From contig JAGQDJ010000036.1 of NCBI GenBank assembly GCA_022885665.1, positions 186,001 through 250,000 of the forward strand: 64,000 nt of DNA, read 5' to 3'. A program made the translations under genes and the position numbers. The notes below the pieces were generated by a model that saw nothing but the letters and a program-made list of their open reading frames with translations, did not search any database and was not told the DNA's origin. Numbering within the stretch: the stretch's first letter is position 1; each line of letters opens with the position of its first letter. Source of the DNA: Triops longicaudatus. Its lineage: Eukaryota; Arthropoda; Branchiopoda; Notostraca; Triopsidae. Of this stretch, positions 13,001-25,500 are shown in pieces.

Positions 13001-16000
13001 AACACTTGAAATTGACTATCGGTGTACTGTCTCTGGGTTTGAATGATTTTTCCGTACCTCCTTAAGGAAGTATCAGTTCAGTATATTTTGCCTAAGATAC
13101 GACTAAGAGATCACTTAATGAGTCACTTGCCTTTCTATTTAACTCTATCCCAGAAAAAATTGCTTCGATAAACAGAGTGATCCATTAGGATTCTGGACAA
13201 CTGGACTCGAAAGCTTGCCACGTCGGGCAAGCATTTGGACTAGTATATTTGGGTAAAAAAGAACTTACACTCGATATAGAATAGTCGCCTAAGTATTTAT
13301 TTTCTGGTCTCTCTGACCACTCCTGTATGTATGTCTTTCAACTTCAGCTCTCTCCCAGAAAAAGAAAAACAGACAGATTAAATACATAGGCTATCCTTAC
13401 TCGATATAGTAAGATAACACATCAAAGGGGTTCTTTCGGGAACTATTCATACGCAGTTCGTAGTTTCCTAGCGTGATTCCGGCTCCATTGAATCAACACA
13501 GAATCCTATTACTGCAGCCACAAAAAGGCTCTTCTTTGCTCCGAACTTCCTGGTTCTATTGGCTAGGAGTGACTCTGAATAACTGAGGTTTCTGTGGCAT
13601 CTTTATAACTTATTTAGTACATCTTCTATTTTGTAACTCCGTGCGGTCGAAACGTGCGTTCGTGTTTTGTTATAACACATTAAAGTATCCCGTTTATCGG
13701 TGTCACAATAATTTGGTTCGGGTCTTTAATATATATACATGGTTGTATATGTATTTTTTCTCGTTATGGCTGCTGTCAACTTCTCTCAACTTCGATTTTT
13801 GCCAGGTTTAATACTCTTTGCCTATCTATGTTCGTTTCATTAAAATATACCGTGTGTTAATTAAAAGCGATTTGAATACATTGAAAGTGAATGATTTCTC
13901 ACAAGCCGTGCTTCTTCCGTCATTTGAAATCTATTCGACAATCCAACGTTGTAAGCATTTTGTCCAGACAGTGGATTTCATTACCTTTCTCTGTCCAATG
14001 CCTGTAAGAATGTATTGTGGGAAAATTTCTCCCCTGTATTCCCGAAAGCTAGTGTCGTATTGTACTAGGCTTTACGACTACCATTAGCACGGAAAGGCAT
14101 ATATCCATTACCCTTTTTCATCACTGAGGCCTAGCCTTACCTACTAAACACAACATAGAGCATAAGAGTGGAAAAAAAAATCTAAATGACAAAAATTCCC
14201 CCTAAAAAGTTCTTGTAACCAACAGTCGCATAAAAGGCCACGTGCTGGACAATGTGTCGGTCGGTACCAGTACCTGTACCTCACTGTCCTGCCGTATCGC
14301 AACAGATAAGGGTCTGTCACTCGTTGCGTGCAAATGCACAACCGAAAGAGGAGCAATCAGTTTCCTATCGTATCTAAACCTGCGTGCTATTTCCATGCCA
14401 TGCATGGCTCTACATCATGGCTCTCTGCTTTCTCGTCCCCCCTGTTTTGCGGGAACGTATAAACGTAGTGTAATTCCAATTCTCCGAACTCGTACTGCAT
14501 GACTTTCGATCTAGAACGACCAAGGTGTAAATTAAATTCGCATCAAATATCGTGTTGTTGATGTGAGAATTTCTCGTATGACAATTTAACGTTGTGATTT
14601 TTAAAGACTCGATGTCAATTTTGTACCTTTCATTTAAAGTTAAATTATTATTATTTTTTAGAATAATTGAATTTACCTTCTAACATTTGATTTGCTGTTT
14701 TTTATTATTAATGAAATATGAAAATTCACCATACTTCTAATTATAAATTAATAGTCTAAAATATTATTCTTTGATCTATTGCAAATTTGCTAAATAATAA
14801 TATATAAAACACATGCAAATCTAGATACACGGAGCTTCCACTAAAAAGCAGTTCATATAATTGGAACTTAACTACCAAAGACGTTTTCCCAGCAAGGTTG
14901 GCGTGTCATACCTTGCTCTCCCTACCCTTTCTCGATTTCTACAGTCGCAGCCAACCCTCCAATACTACAGGCAAAACATCCTCCAGGATCACCCTTTCGA
15001 TTTCTAAAAAAGGACAGCTAATTAAGTAATCCACGCATCAACAACGTTACCAAACTTGTAATAAATACACTGGTGATATCTCCCCCATTCTTAGCTTAAA
15101 ATGCCCCTCTTACGCCGGAAACTTATGCTCGCTGTCATGCATGTCAATGGCGTGACAATTGCCCAACTCGCTATAAATAAGGGGTTCTAATACCTGCAGA
15201 AAGAAAGAAGTGGCAATTAACCTACATGTGAGAGGTTTACATCACCTTTCCAACCGTCATAAACCCTCCTCACCTTCCACTCACCCTCATCTACATACAC
15301 GCCTCACCTTCCCCAAACCGCACCAATCAAGCTCTTCTGTATGACCGTTATAGAATTGCGATTTTTTTTTTAGCGAAATGTATTTTTTATGACTTTCTTC
15401 TTTTCTAAAGTGGAACCACTAAATCTGGCATAATAGTAATCTCGTATGACAGCTGCATTCTTTGTTGTTAAAACTTTATGTCCTTCATTGCTTATAATAG
15501 TTGATTCTTATAATTCTTATTTTTAGTCGTTGGCCATTCTTTTTTTCATCTTAAAAAAAAAACGGAATACCAGTACATCGTAATACAGTATACGTCACAG
15601 AAAAGAAACAGCTTAGTAGAAAACTTATCAACGCAACACTACAGATCTTTTTTTTCCCCCGAGGTTGATTTTCCTTGCCATAAGGCTCTGCTGTTATTTT
15701 TCTAATCTTCATTGCATCTTTCATGAACATATACAAACGATTTTTTTAATTAATAAAATATTAGAATAAGGAAGACTAGAATATTTACATTACTCCTCTT
15801 GGTCACTCAATGCCCTACACAAATTTTCCACTATTCGGTAATTATTGATATTTTTCAGAAAACATTTGCGTAATAAATCGTTATATTCCCTAGAAAATGG
15901 TAACAAAAATGTTAAAATCTAATTGGTGATGGAATACGGGCAAGTAATTAGGTCTTACTTAATTCTAACCATGATTACTGACTCGTTGCTGAATTTTTAC

Positions 16001-17424
16001 TTTTTTTTAAATCAAAAAGCTTATTCAATGTGACAAATTTTCCTAAGCGTTTTTGCTAAATGTGACCAAACGATAAAAAGTCTTTGTGAATTAAGACTAC
16101 AGAGGCAGGCAAACGTGTCCACCCATGATGGACACGAGAATTAGGCCTCCTAGGGTGCGAGGAGGGGTGCATTGAAGCAAAGCAACAGTAAGTTAGCCAG
16201 AAGTTTCGATTGTGGTCATTGATAATCTAGGGCAGAAGTCTTCTTGAACTTGGTGCATGTTTAGGGAGGAGGGTGAAGGCCAGACACAAGGTACCAAACG
16301 CCACTGTATACAAACTTGTGGTCTTGGGTGCATTGTGCGTTTCTGTCAAGAATACGAATCTCTGGATAAGGAGACATGATATGATACACACAGTTTTTCC
16401 CCTCTTGTGACATTTGCAGAAAGGTGTCTTGTTTGCAAACTTTTCAGGGAGAAAGTGTCACCTGGATCGTTTGCCTAGGTGTCACCTGTCAATCAACTCC
16501 CGTACTCTTTGCCTTCCCTTTGCCCTCACTTTCTCGTTTCCTTCGTACTTCCATTACCTTCCTATTGGGAAACACCAATATAAGCAAAGATTACGCTTAA
16601 TGCTCAACAGGGTCGGGAAAAGCTTCGTTAAAAGCTTAGCGAAGCACGTGGCTGTGTTTCATTTGTGAGAGGCCTTCAAGCAAAGGATTCTGTGGTGAGG
16701 CTCACAGGAGAACGAAAGAAACGAAGGTGGGGGGTTGAGGAGTAAAAAAGATTAAAAGCTCACTCTACAGAAAGGGGTAAAGGTTTAGTATAGCTTCATC
16801 TTAAACGGTTTTCCTGTATACAAGGTGGCAAATGAGCCGGCTTTACCCCGCCTGCTCGCTTTTGGGTCCCTTTTCGGGGTAAAAGAGGAGCAAAAGGGCT
16901 GGGAGACTTCAGTGGATTGTATATAAGCTTGAAGAACACGAAATATAGGTGGAATTTGGTGAAATTCCTGCAGTAGGAAGTTTCAAGTGCGGCAAAGGTT
17001 AGCTCGTGCTCCGTGAATAGCGCCGTTGGATTTATCAACTCGCTTAAGAACTGCGGTAAACGAAAACCCTTATTTAGATTTCTGTCCTATTTAAAAGACA
17101 GTCCACGGTCTCAGAATAACCCTTCATGTATTATAATAAAATAGAGAAAGTTAAATTTTATGTTAATACATTTCACAATACTGTGCGGAACAGAACCAAA
17201 CATTTGACGCTTTCATTGCAGAAGCATTAAAGTATTTTTAAAAATTTAGTTCTAGAGAAAATTTTTTGAAAAAATAAAACTTGTGGCCTGAGAATAGAGA
17301 AAAACGCGGGTACAACCTACAAGGGCCTTTCACACTTTGTAAAATGTTCCTTCATGATAAAGTTTCACGTCAAATATTTCGTGCTATAGCTAATTGCGTA
17401 ACAGGGAAATTTGTTTGATAGAGG
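10036..17424. other. pb-lab intergenic, middle part; no gene recognised
   Basis: About 7.4 kb of AT-rich non-coding sequence. A perfect 8-bp stem hairpin with a 7-base loop (CGTGTCCA/TGGACACG) occurs at 16114-16136. Otherwise there are only short chance open frames, several overlapping on opposite strands around 11870-12230 and 14140-14500, with no recognisable protein features. Confidence 0.5.
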
Positions 17425-17561
17425 GTTCATCCCCACCCGGTAAAGCTTTATTTTATAATAAAGAAAACAGGAGAAACCTCGACATGTAAAAAAATGCATA
17501 TGACCCCCCGTCCCCCTTATTTACGAAACCTCCGAAACTAAAATCTTGGTTACGGACCTGT
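17425..17561 (-). mobile_element. Partial copy of the fold-back/MITE family seen at 35611-36059
   Basis: The right end AAATCTTGGTTACGGACCTG (17541-17560) matches the ends at 36038-36059 and 58099-58118. It is preceded by the same kind of C-rich runs, CCTCCGAAACT spacer and TTATTTTATAATAAAG segment found in the arm of the larger copy. No matching left end was found, so the copy looks truncated. Confidence 0.55.
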
Positions 17562-20500
17562 CTGTACCATTTCTACGATTTATTTTTAATGCGCATAGAC
17601 AATTTTTTTTTTACAATAAAGCTACTCAAACTAACTAATAAAGAAAAACCACAAAAGTACTAAACAAATCCAAAGACAAATGTTTGCAATATTTATGGAT
17701 ATCACGAGTTCTCAACAGTTTTAAAACTAGGCAGAGTTCCTATAGCAAACGAAGGAGTTAAATTCCTTCTGTAGCTCAACCATAATCGACTGTGACCTCT
17801 TAATTGCTTCGAAGTGGCATATAACTTGAAAGATATCTGACTGAAATAAAAGGACCCCAAATTTTTCTCGGGGTGTCATTCTATCTTGCCACTACCTGCG
17901 GTTGGTATCGCAACCTAGGTGATTGACAAGTCCTTTGGGGGGTATCCGAATAAGGGAATCCGAAACTTGTGTCCTCGTGTATAAGTTGTGTGTATGTGTG
18001 TATGTATGGTGTGTGTGCATCCTATTGACTTCCACATGAGAAGTCGTCAGGAAAAGGTGACAGGCAACCCACCCTGTGCAGACAAGTCCGAAACGCTCCC
18101 TGATCGCCTCTTCTTCTCATTATCAGCACGCGAACCCCTTTAGCCTCCACTTCACCCCCTACTCCGATACCCAGCCTTCTTTCACATCACAAAACCCCCA
18201 TAGATATCAAAACTCAAGCTCTGACCCCCTACACACTAAAGAATCCCTCTAAAATTGTCAGTCAAAACTGAAGGAAATAGCATAAGCGACACATACAATT
18301 TTTCAAGTAGCCTCTTCTAACCGAACACCACAACAAACAAGGTAAAACCAGACCAGGGAAATTCCTCAGCGTTGCCACGGCAAATCACACACCTGCATAA
18401 TCCTCCAAATAATAGTAGTACGTCGAGCCCCACAATCGCAACAGACTTCCCAAACATGGTTGTGACAACTGACATGGACTCGCTGACGGCCAAGACTCCA
18501 CAAGCTTCTCAAAACCTGACCAATCTTAGAAGATAGGTCCTCAACAATTTTTCTTCTCATTTACATACCGATTGTTTTTTTCGTGTTGTTAAACAAGACA
18601 CGACCTCCTGAGTAGCGTATTTTCTTCTCTTTTATCAGAGTTTGATAAAGAAGGGAACGAAAGATGAGAGCATCCAGGTAAATATGTACAGCAGAACTCA
18701 GCCGCATAATGTACACGAAACTAGGCACCAACGTGGTTTCCTTTATGGCTCGCTTTCAACTAGCTAACTTAACTGGCCAAAGTTGCGTCCGTATAATTTC
18801 CTCACGGCTCATCAAATTTTGGCTTCTTTCGCTTGTCCACATCCCAAACGCTCACAGACCATACCCAACCGGAGTTACATGTGCCATTTTCCTCTCAAAA
18901 TGAAAACCAACGGAAGCTGACAACTCTACAAGACCGCACTAATCTATCCTTGAAGCTTTTTTCAACTTAATCTCACCCAACATGTCCATTTTTTCATCAC
19001 TAACTACACAAGGAAAAAAAGACAAGGCTTTTATGAGCACTCTTATAAAATTTAATAGTTAATCCACGAAAATATATAATTCTGTACTTGGAATTGTTAA
19101 ATTTTTTTTTTCGTCATTAGCTCAGTTTTGGTAAGACCTTTGCAGTGTTTATGAATCAAGAAAAAACGCGCGAGCTCCGGTCGAAAAGAAAACATACATC
19201 CCCGTTTATTTATATTTCTGGAGATTTCAAACAACTCAGAATGATTTATTCAATCTAGTTAATTATATTACATAAAATGGGTTACATTCAAAACCAAAAC
19301 CACTTGAAAATCTTCGAGTTTGTAAATAAGTAAATGTTCTTCTGGTGACGTCACTAATCAGATATATGGGAGTATAACTTAATAATGGACAGATTACTTC
19401 TAATGCTCCATTTTTTCTCCTCGCCTATTCTATATCCCTTTCCAAATAATCCCTCCCTCGCTTTTACAATCACAGAAATAGAAAACATTCGATTGATGAA
19501 TGGACCTCCTCACCTTCTAAAAAATGGATCAATTCCAAGTACGTGTTTCTTTTTGCCTCCCTGTTTCATTCATTTTTAATTCCCCTTCCAATATCCCTTT
19601 AATTGCTCTCCAACTTTTCTGCAAAAATCTCTCAAATACGTGTCCCACATTTCACAACATGCTCTTAAGACTGAAAGAAAAACAGTTGTATCCTTTCCAG
19701 TGATATGTTCAATTATGGCATGATATTCCTTTTTTTTCGCCACCGACCTCATTCACGTTTGGTAAGAATGACGGACTCCTTCGTACTACTGATTAGTATA
19801 TTACAAGTAGACAAATCTCAAGAAAGTACGCATCACATGTTTCCCCATCCACGCATGGATCCCTGGTTTAAAGGCCAAAACCCGGGTAAGAAAGACGATC
19901 AAACCAGTGACTGCATTCAAATCTGTCACTCAGCCAAAGGTTTCACGATTGTTATCGCCAGTTTTGGTATACACCGACCTTCCCAGTCAGATACAGACAG
20001 AAAGCCCCATCAGGCAGTCTAAACGCCACACCACTGAAAATGAGTCTGCCACCAGTTGTTCAGTGACTCTTCGTGCGTCCTCGTCCTCCACAAAATCTTG
20101 GACGTTAATATCACGTTCAGCCGAAGCTTTTTGCGAAAAAAGCATCCGTTTGTGTGCAGCCGAGCTGAAAAAGAGTTGTGGCCTTTTTCAACACCGACAA
20201 CGGATACTTCAAGTGGGACGTGCCTGTTCGCTCATAAAGCTCCTTGATTTCCATATCCCAATTCCCCAAAGGTGAAGTGAGTGAACCAAGTTGAAAAGTC
20301 AGTAACCACGCCTCTTGCTGGTGACCTTTTCTCAGTTTCCTTTCTTTCCTCAGATACCGAAAAAAGAGATTTTTCACCGAGTTTTCAGTGCTATTCTAGC
20401 GACAAAAGTCAGGATCAACCCCTTAAGCAATTCTACATAAGGATTTCTCTAAAATTCCTATTAACTGGTCAAATTGTTCTCTAGGAAAACTGTGAAAAAA

Positions 20501-20690
20501 GTGTTGGGCTAGGAATAAAAAGTATTGTACTACAACCCTTAACATCCTCTAAAATATTAATTTATCTGAAGTGATAAAAACAGTAAATATAGTTTTTATA
20601 CGGAAATTAAAAAATAACCAAATTGTGGTACAGGTAAAATAACAAAGGAGGTAAACACTAGCGACCCAGATTGACTTCAACAATTTGCCT
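17562..20690. other. pb-lab intergenic, no gene recognised
   Basis: Non-coding AT-rich sequence. An imperfect GT/TATG simple repeat lies at about 17985-18018. No exon-like open frame with splice support was recognised. Confidence 0.5.
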
Positions 20691-21454
20691 GTAATCCAGG
20701 ATCAAGCCGTCGTCGTCTTACAAATCTGAATTCGTAGGGGGTATGGAATGGGGGGGAGGGCTAAGACAGCAAAGAGGGTGCCCAGGGAAGAAGCAATCGC
20801 CATCGGAACCTAAGCGGCGACGCAGATGCGGCGCTTCGGCTCCCCGTGTCCCCACCCCCTTAATCCAACCATTGGTCCCGCTTTGAGACCATCACGTGAC
20901 CGAAAAAGGGAGGTACGGCATGATCCGTTAACGTTTCACGATCCCCGAAAAGAGCCGCAGCTAACACCGACGACCCAAACTATCCCGTGTAGGCTTGCAT
21001 TAACCTTCCAGCCCGAAAGTTGTGGACGTAAACTCGGATCGGATCCTTCCGATATTCCCATTTGGACTATTTCGTGCATACCGCGTTTGAAAACAGAAAT
21101 ATTTCGGTATTTTTTCCTGACAAATATCGTGAAATATTTCCAATTGTAAACCAAGTGCGAAAATGGATTTTAACTAACAATGTGTGTTTAATGTAAGTGT
21201 TGGTGTGCACCGATTACTTCCAAATTCAGACACCTTAAGCGTAATTGCTGATATATTTTCAAAAATACTGATAACTAATTACTGAGGATCAGTGAAAAAC
21301 GAGAAAAACTCGTATTCAGCGTGTGAATTTACGAAAACTACACCGATGCGACATCAAGAAAAATTCTCAAAAATTGCATTGCAAGTGTGAGAATTGGTTT
21401 ACAAGTGGAAAAGAGTATAAGAAATTAAAAGAAAAAATTGATAAACAAATTCAG
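20691..21454 (+). promoter_or_regulatory. lab: Probable lab promoter region and 5' UTR
   Basis: 20691-21110 is clearly richer in G and C than the surrounding DNA (G-runs near 20740-20760, CGGCGACGC-type stretches near 20815-20835), as often seen at developmental-gene promoters. It lies immediately upstream of the lab start codon. No convincing TATA box or initiator could be fixed, so the transcription start is unknown. 21150-21454 is AT-rich and is likely 5' UTR. Confidence 0.4.
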
Positions 21455-22553
21455 ATGATGGCCATGAACGCCAACGTGATGTACGGAGTGTGCGGGACCG
21501 ATACGGGAGGCTACAATTCTTACGGCGGTGCTACTACGGATCATTTGGGACCAACCGCCGCCGCTGCCGCCGTCTATTATGCCGGCGTCACCTCATCTGT
21601 ACCAAATGCTGGCAGTTCCTCGACCATTCCAGCTTCTTCAGGGACACCCCCGGATTCCAACAATGCATCCCATTATCTATCAAGTCCTACCAACCACTTA
21701 ATCCCTTTACCGGATCCTCGGACTCCACCTTTGACGCCACACGATCCTCAACAACAGCAACAACTGAACACGCAACAAGATTTGTCTTACACGAACCTCG
21801 ACTCCAGTACCAACAACTATTACCACCATCCCCATCAACACCATCTTCACCACCATTCACACCAGCATCACATGCAGCAACACATGGGCAACAATGGTTC
21901 AGGTGGGAGTCCGGTACCGGGCAACAATGCGCCCTCCATAGCGAGCAATGGCGGTTACGGGAACCAAGACTTTGTCGGCAGTCACTTGCTGCACCACCAC
22001 CAACAGCCGCACCATTTCAACAATTTGCAAGAACTTTCAGGGTCTGGTGGAGCCAACAATCCGGCTGCAGCGGCAGCAGCCTACGGTTTCCATCCCCATG
22101 CGATGGTCCACCATCACCAGGATTACCAACATTCTCAGCAGCAACAACCCAGCCTTGTCAGAGCATTGAATCCTAACCAGCCGCCGGTACCTGTACCAGG
22201 AGGCTACGCGGCCGCTTATCCGGCGGCAGCCGTGCTTAGAGAACAATGCGGGCCCGTGAATGGCATGCTGGGCCTTAGCGGATTACACTCACATCACCAC
22301 CATGCATCTTCTCCTTCGTCGTCATCGTCACCGTCTTCACCTGCCGTGGTCAGTCTTCATTCCCATCATCACCAAATTGGTGGACAGATTCACTTCCCCA
22401 GCTCACATAATCTTCCGCACAGCCACCCACTGTCTCACCAACCCGGATTAGGCATCGGTGGCGGCAGCAACGGTCAGCCACACTTGAATCCGACGCAACC
22501 TAGCGTACCCACTTACAAATGGATGCAAGTTAAACGCAATGTTCCCAAACCAG
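21455..22553 (+). CDS. lab: lab exon 1 (coding): low-complexity N-terminus and YKWM hexapeptide
   Basis: Open from the ATG to the 5' splice site CCAG|GTCAGT (GT at 22554-22555), ending in phase 1; reading past it meets TAA after two codons. The hexapeptide YKWM is coded at 22514-22525. Antisense and alternate-frame open frames over this exon are by-products of its CAN/CAA and GC-rich repeats. Confidence 0.95.
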
Positions 22554-25500
22554 GTCAGTAAAGTCATAAATTCCTTATCTTTGGATGTCTCTTTTGTTGT
22601 TTTTATATGCTTTTGTCTTTTCAAAGACATTTTCTTCTTCACAAATTATCGTTTAGCTTTTGACGTGAAAGGGTCTGGTACAGATTTTTAAACACATAAG
22701 AAACTTCGTATGAGGAAATGGTCAAAACCGAAAGAAAACAAGTTCAGGCTTGACAGCTTGTATGGTAAAAATAATTGAATTTAATACATAAGTATTGCAT
22801 CTTTATTGACTAGTTTTGTCCCTTTAACGAAAAAGTACTTTCTGTACCGGTAAGGATAATTAGATGAAAAAAATTTCATGTTTGTAAGTCAGAAAGGCTA
22901 CTTTAAACATAAAACCGTCCTTTCTTTCCGTTCTTCACAACAGTGAGTGAAACTTCTGGTAGTCGAACGTTACTAAACACAGAATAACGTACTCCAATTT
23001 CCAGTTCTGTAATTAAGTTTCCATTGCATACCAATAGAAACTTTCTTAATAAGAAAGGCTGAGTATGCGAGATCTAATCTGCTACGTGTTAAAAAACAGT
23101 ATAAATGCCTTTCGGCTAGCAAAAGGTCCAAAAATACCTTGACAGAGTTCTTATGAACCCTACAATAACTTCCGCACAAAACGTTTACAAATAAACATAA
23201 AAGTCTTGCTACAACAAGCCTTATGAGGACGAGAAACTCTTTGGGTTATCCAATGTTTCCTGTATTGGAGGCTTCTTTAGTACATACATATGTACTAAAT
23301 ACGCCAAAAACTTTTTACATCCTTTGCGATGTATTGTACGCACCTTCACATTGTAGAAATCCTCTTTTGTCAATGTCAATTATGGGAAATTCCCGATTCT
23401 TTCAACAGCTTCAGCAAATACCTTCCTTCGTTAAACGTTAGATCTTCGGCTTGATTTTGGTTAAATTTCTCACGGACAGTATTAGATTTCCAGTCATGAT
23501 CTCAAAGATGTGCAGCTGAAGTGTAAAATGCAACTTCTTTCGATTGCTACTCCGCGTTTGATTTTTTTAAACATTCAAAATGCACGAAACACGTAATAAC
23601 TTTGTCAACTAAATACTGCTTTTTAACTACGCTCCTACTCCAACCGACTGATAAAAATAGAGTTATACTATGGTCAAGATCGCGAGATTCTCCTCTGTGT
23701 CTTGCAATAGCAGTACGCTTTTTAAATAAGTCAGATGTCACCCAAAGAGCTGTTATATACAAGACTCTTTTGACTTTTTTTTTACTTACAATCTTCTTTT
23801 TATGTAACATTAACCCAATTTATTGTCAATAACCCATTTTATTCGCACTAAAACTGTTGTTGCTCGTGATAGCGCGGATCGGCATACAACCATGTTTCCG
23901 TTCCTACTTGATTTTTTGCCTTTTAACAGCTGTACCTATCTTGACGGAACTCTGATGGGATATTTTCATAAAAAAGCGTCCAAAACTCAATCGAAATGTC
24001 ACTACATTTTAGAAAAATCTATCGCTTTCACCTGAATAAAGAGATTCTGCATCCGGAAGCCATTCGTTATCACCGGAATCCGCTAAAACCGACATTTTTC
24101 AATGTTTCTTATCTTTTACTTACATATCGGCGTCCCTTCAATGTAAAGGCCTTTTCTGTGTTCACTGAATGTTCTCTGTAAAGTCCGAGCAATTTCAGTC
24201 AATTTTACCGTTTACGATTTTGTTTCCTTACCAAAATATAAAGAAAATTTTTATTTCCTAACTCCGACAATTGTTTCCAAAGCCTCATTTCATCCTCTCG
24301 TCAACTCATCCAAACAACATCTTAACCTTGCACTTCACCGAAACTCGATCTTCACGCTTACGAGTGTTTCTGAAGCCGATGCCTTACCAACAATGTGTCA
24401 TTCCTTTCCATCATCCCTCTCCTACCTTCGTCTTTTCATAACATCTCAAGTTAAGCAAATCCGTACAACACTCAGCCTTCTCATTAGCTCGTTCTAAAAC
24501 TGGAAGCCGCTCCATTTTGACGTAAAGTCCATGATTTACAACACTTCCCATTAGTCTTTTAGCCAAACTTTCCTCTTCTTCGTCTACCGTTTTATGCCTA
24601 TTAACTTTCTTAATCCTTCTCCTCGCCCGCCGGAAAGTTTCAGGACCTTTTTAGCAGGGACAACAATTAGCCACCCACGTAGGCACTCTTCTTATTAAAA
24701 ACGTTTCCCCATTTTACAAACATTTTTTACATATTTTTAAAAATTCTTTCACCAAGACCCGATACTGCGAAGCGTGTTTACCATGTTCGTATTTCTTCCA
24801 AAAAGGTTGTACTTGAAAAAAAAAAAATGTAATTGTTCAACATAAACCTTTCTTGTCACACATTCACTAATCTCACGCTCTTGAAAAACCGTCGGCTGCC
24901 TAAACGACGGACAAGGGCCGCAGATTCATTTTTCATCACTGTATCATTAATCACGAGTCCTCTCCTTTACAAAACCTATACAAAGGGCGGCAACAACTTA
25001 GCTTCCTATGTTGGGACAACAAGACATTCACCAACCAGCTTGTTTTACCTTGTCAGCCCCCAAAAGATCATCAACAATACCAATCGAACACTACAGCACC
25101 GGAATAGCGAGAATTTGTCATATTGTTATCAAATCGCACCCATGTTTTTCCTAAAGTTTACTACTATAGTTCCTAAATGACTTGGAGAAAATTAAAGGCA
25201 ACAGCGAAAACGCATTATATTAAACACACACGGGATGTAAGTTGAATAGCAGTAAAGCTCCGTTACGTAAAAACTACTCATGTGACAAAGGTTTAAAGAA
25301 TTATTTCAGACTTGAAGATACGAGCTCCTAATCAAACGAATTCTTATTTTAACTATATTTAACAAGAACGAACAAAATTTCGGTTTGATATCGTTTATAT
25401 TATGAAAACTTACGGTACATGACATTAGGAAATTTTAATCATTAACTTAAAGTTGTGATGCTTTTGATTCCTTTCTCGCATTTGCTATTGAAATACTCCC

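Noticed and set aside
4608..21454. Hox-cluster microRNAs (mir-10, mir-993 types)
   Set aside because: I looked for their mature sequences on both strands and did not find them in the pb-lab interval; they usually lie elsewhere in the cluster.
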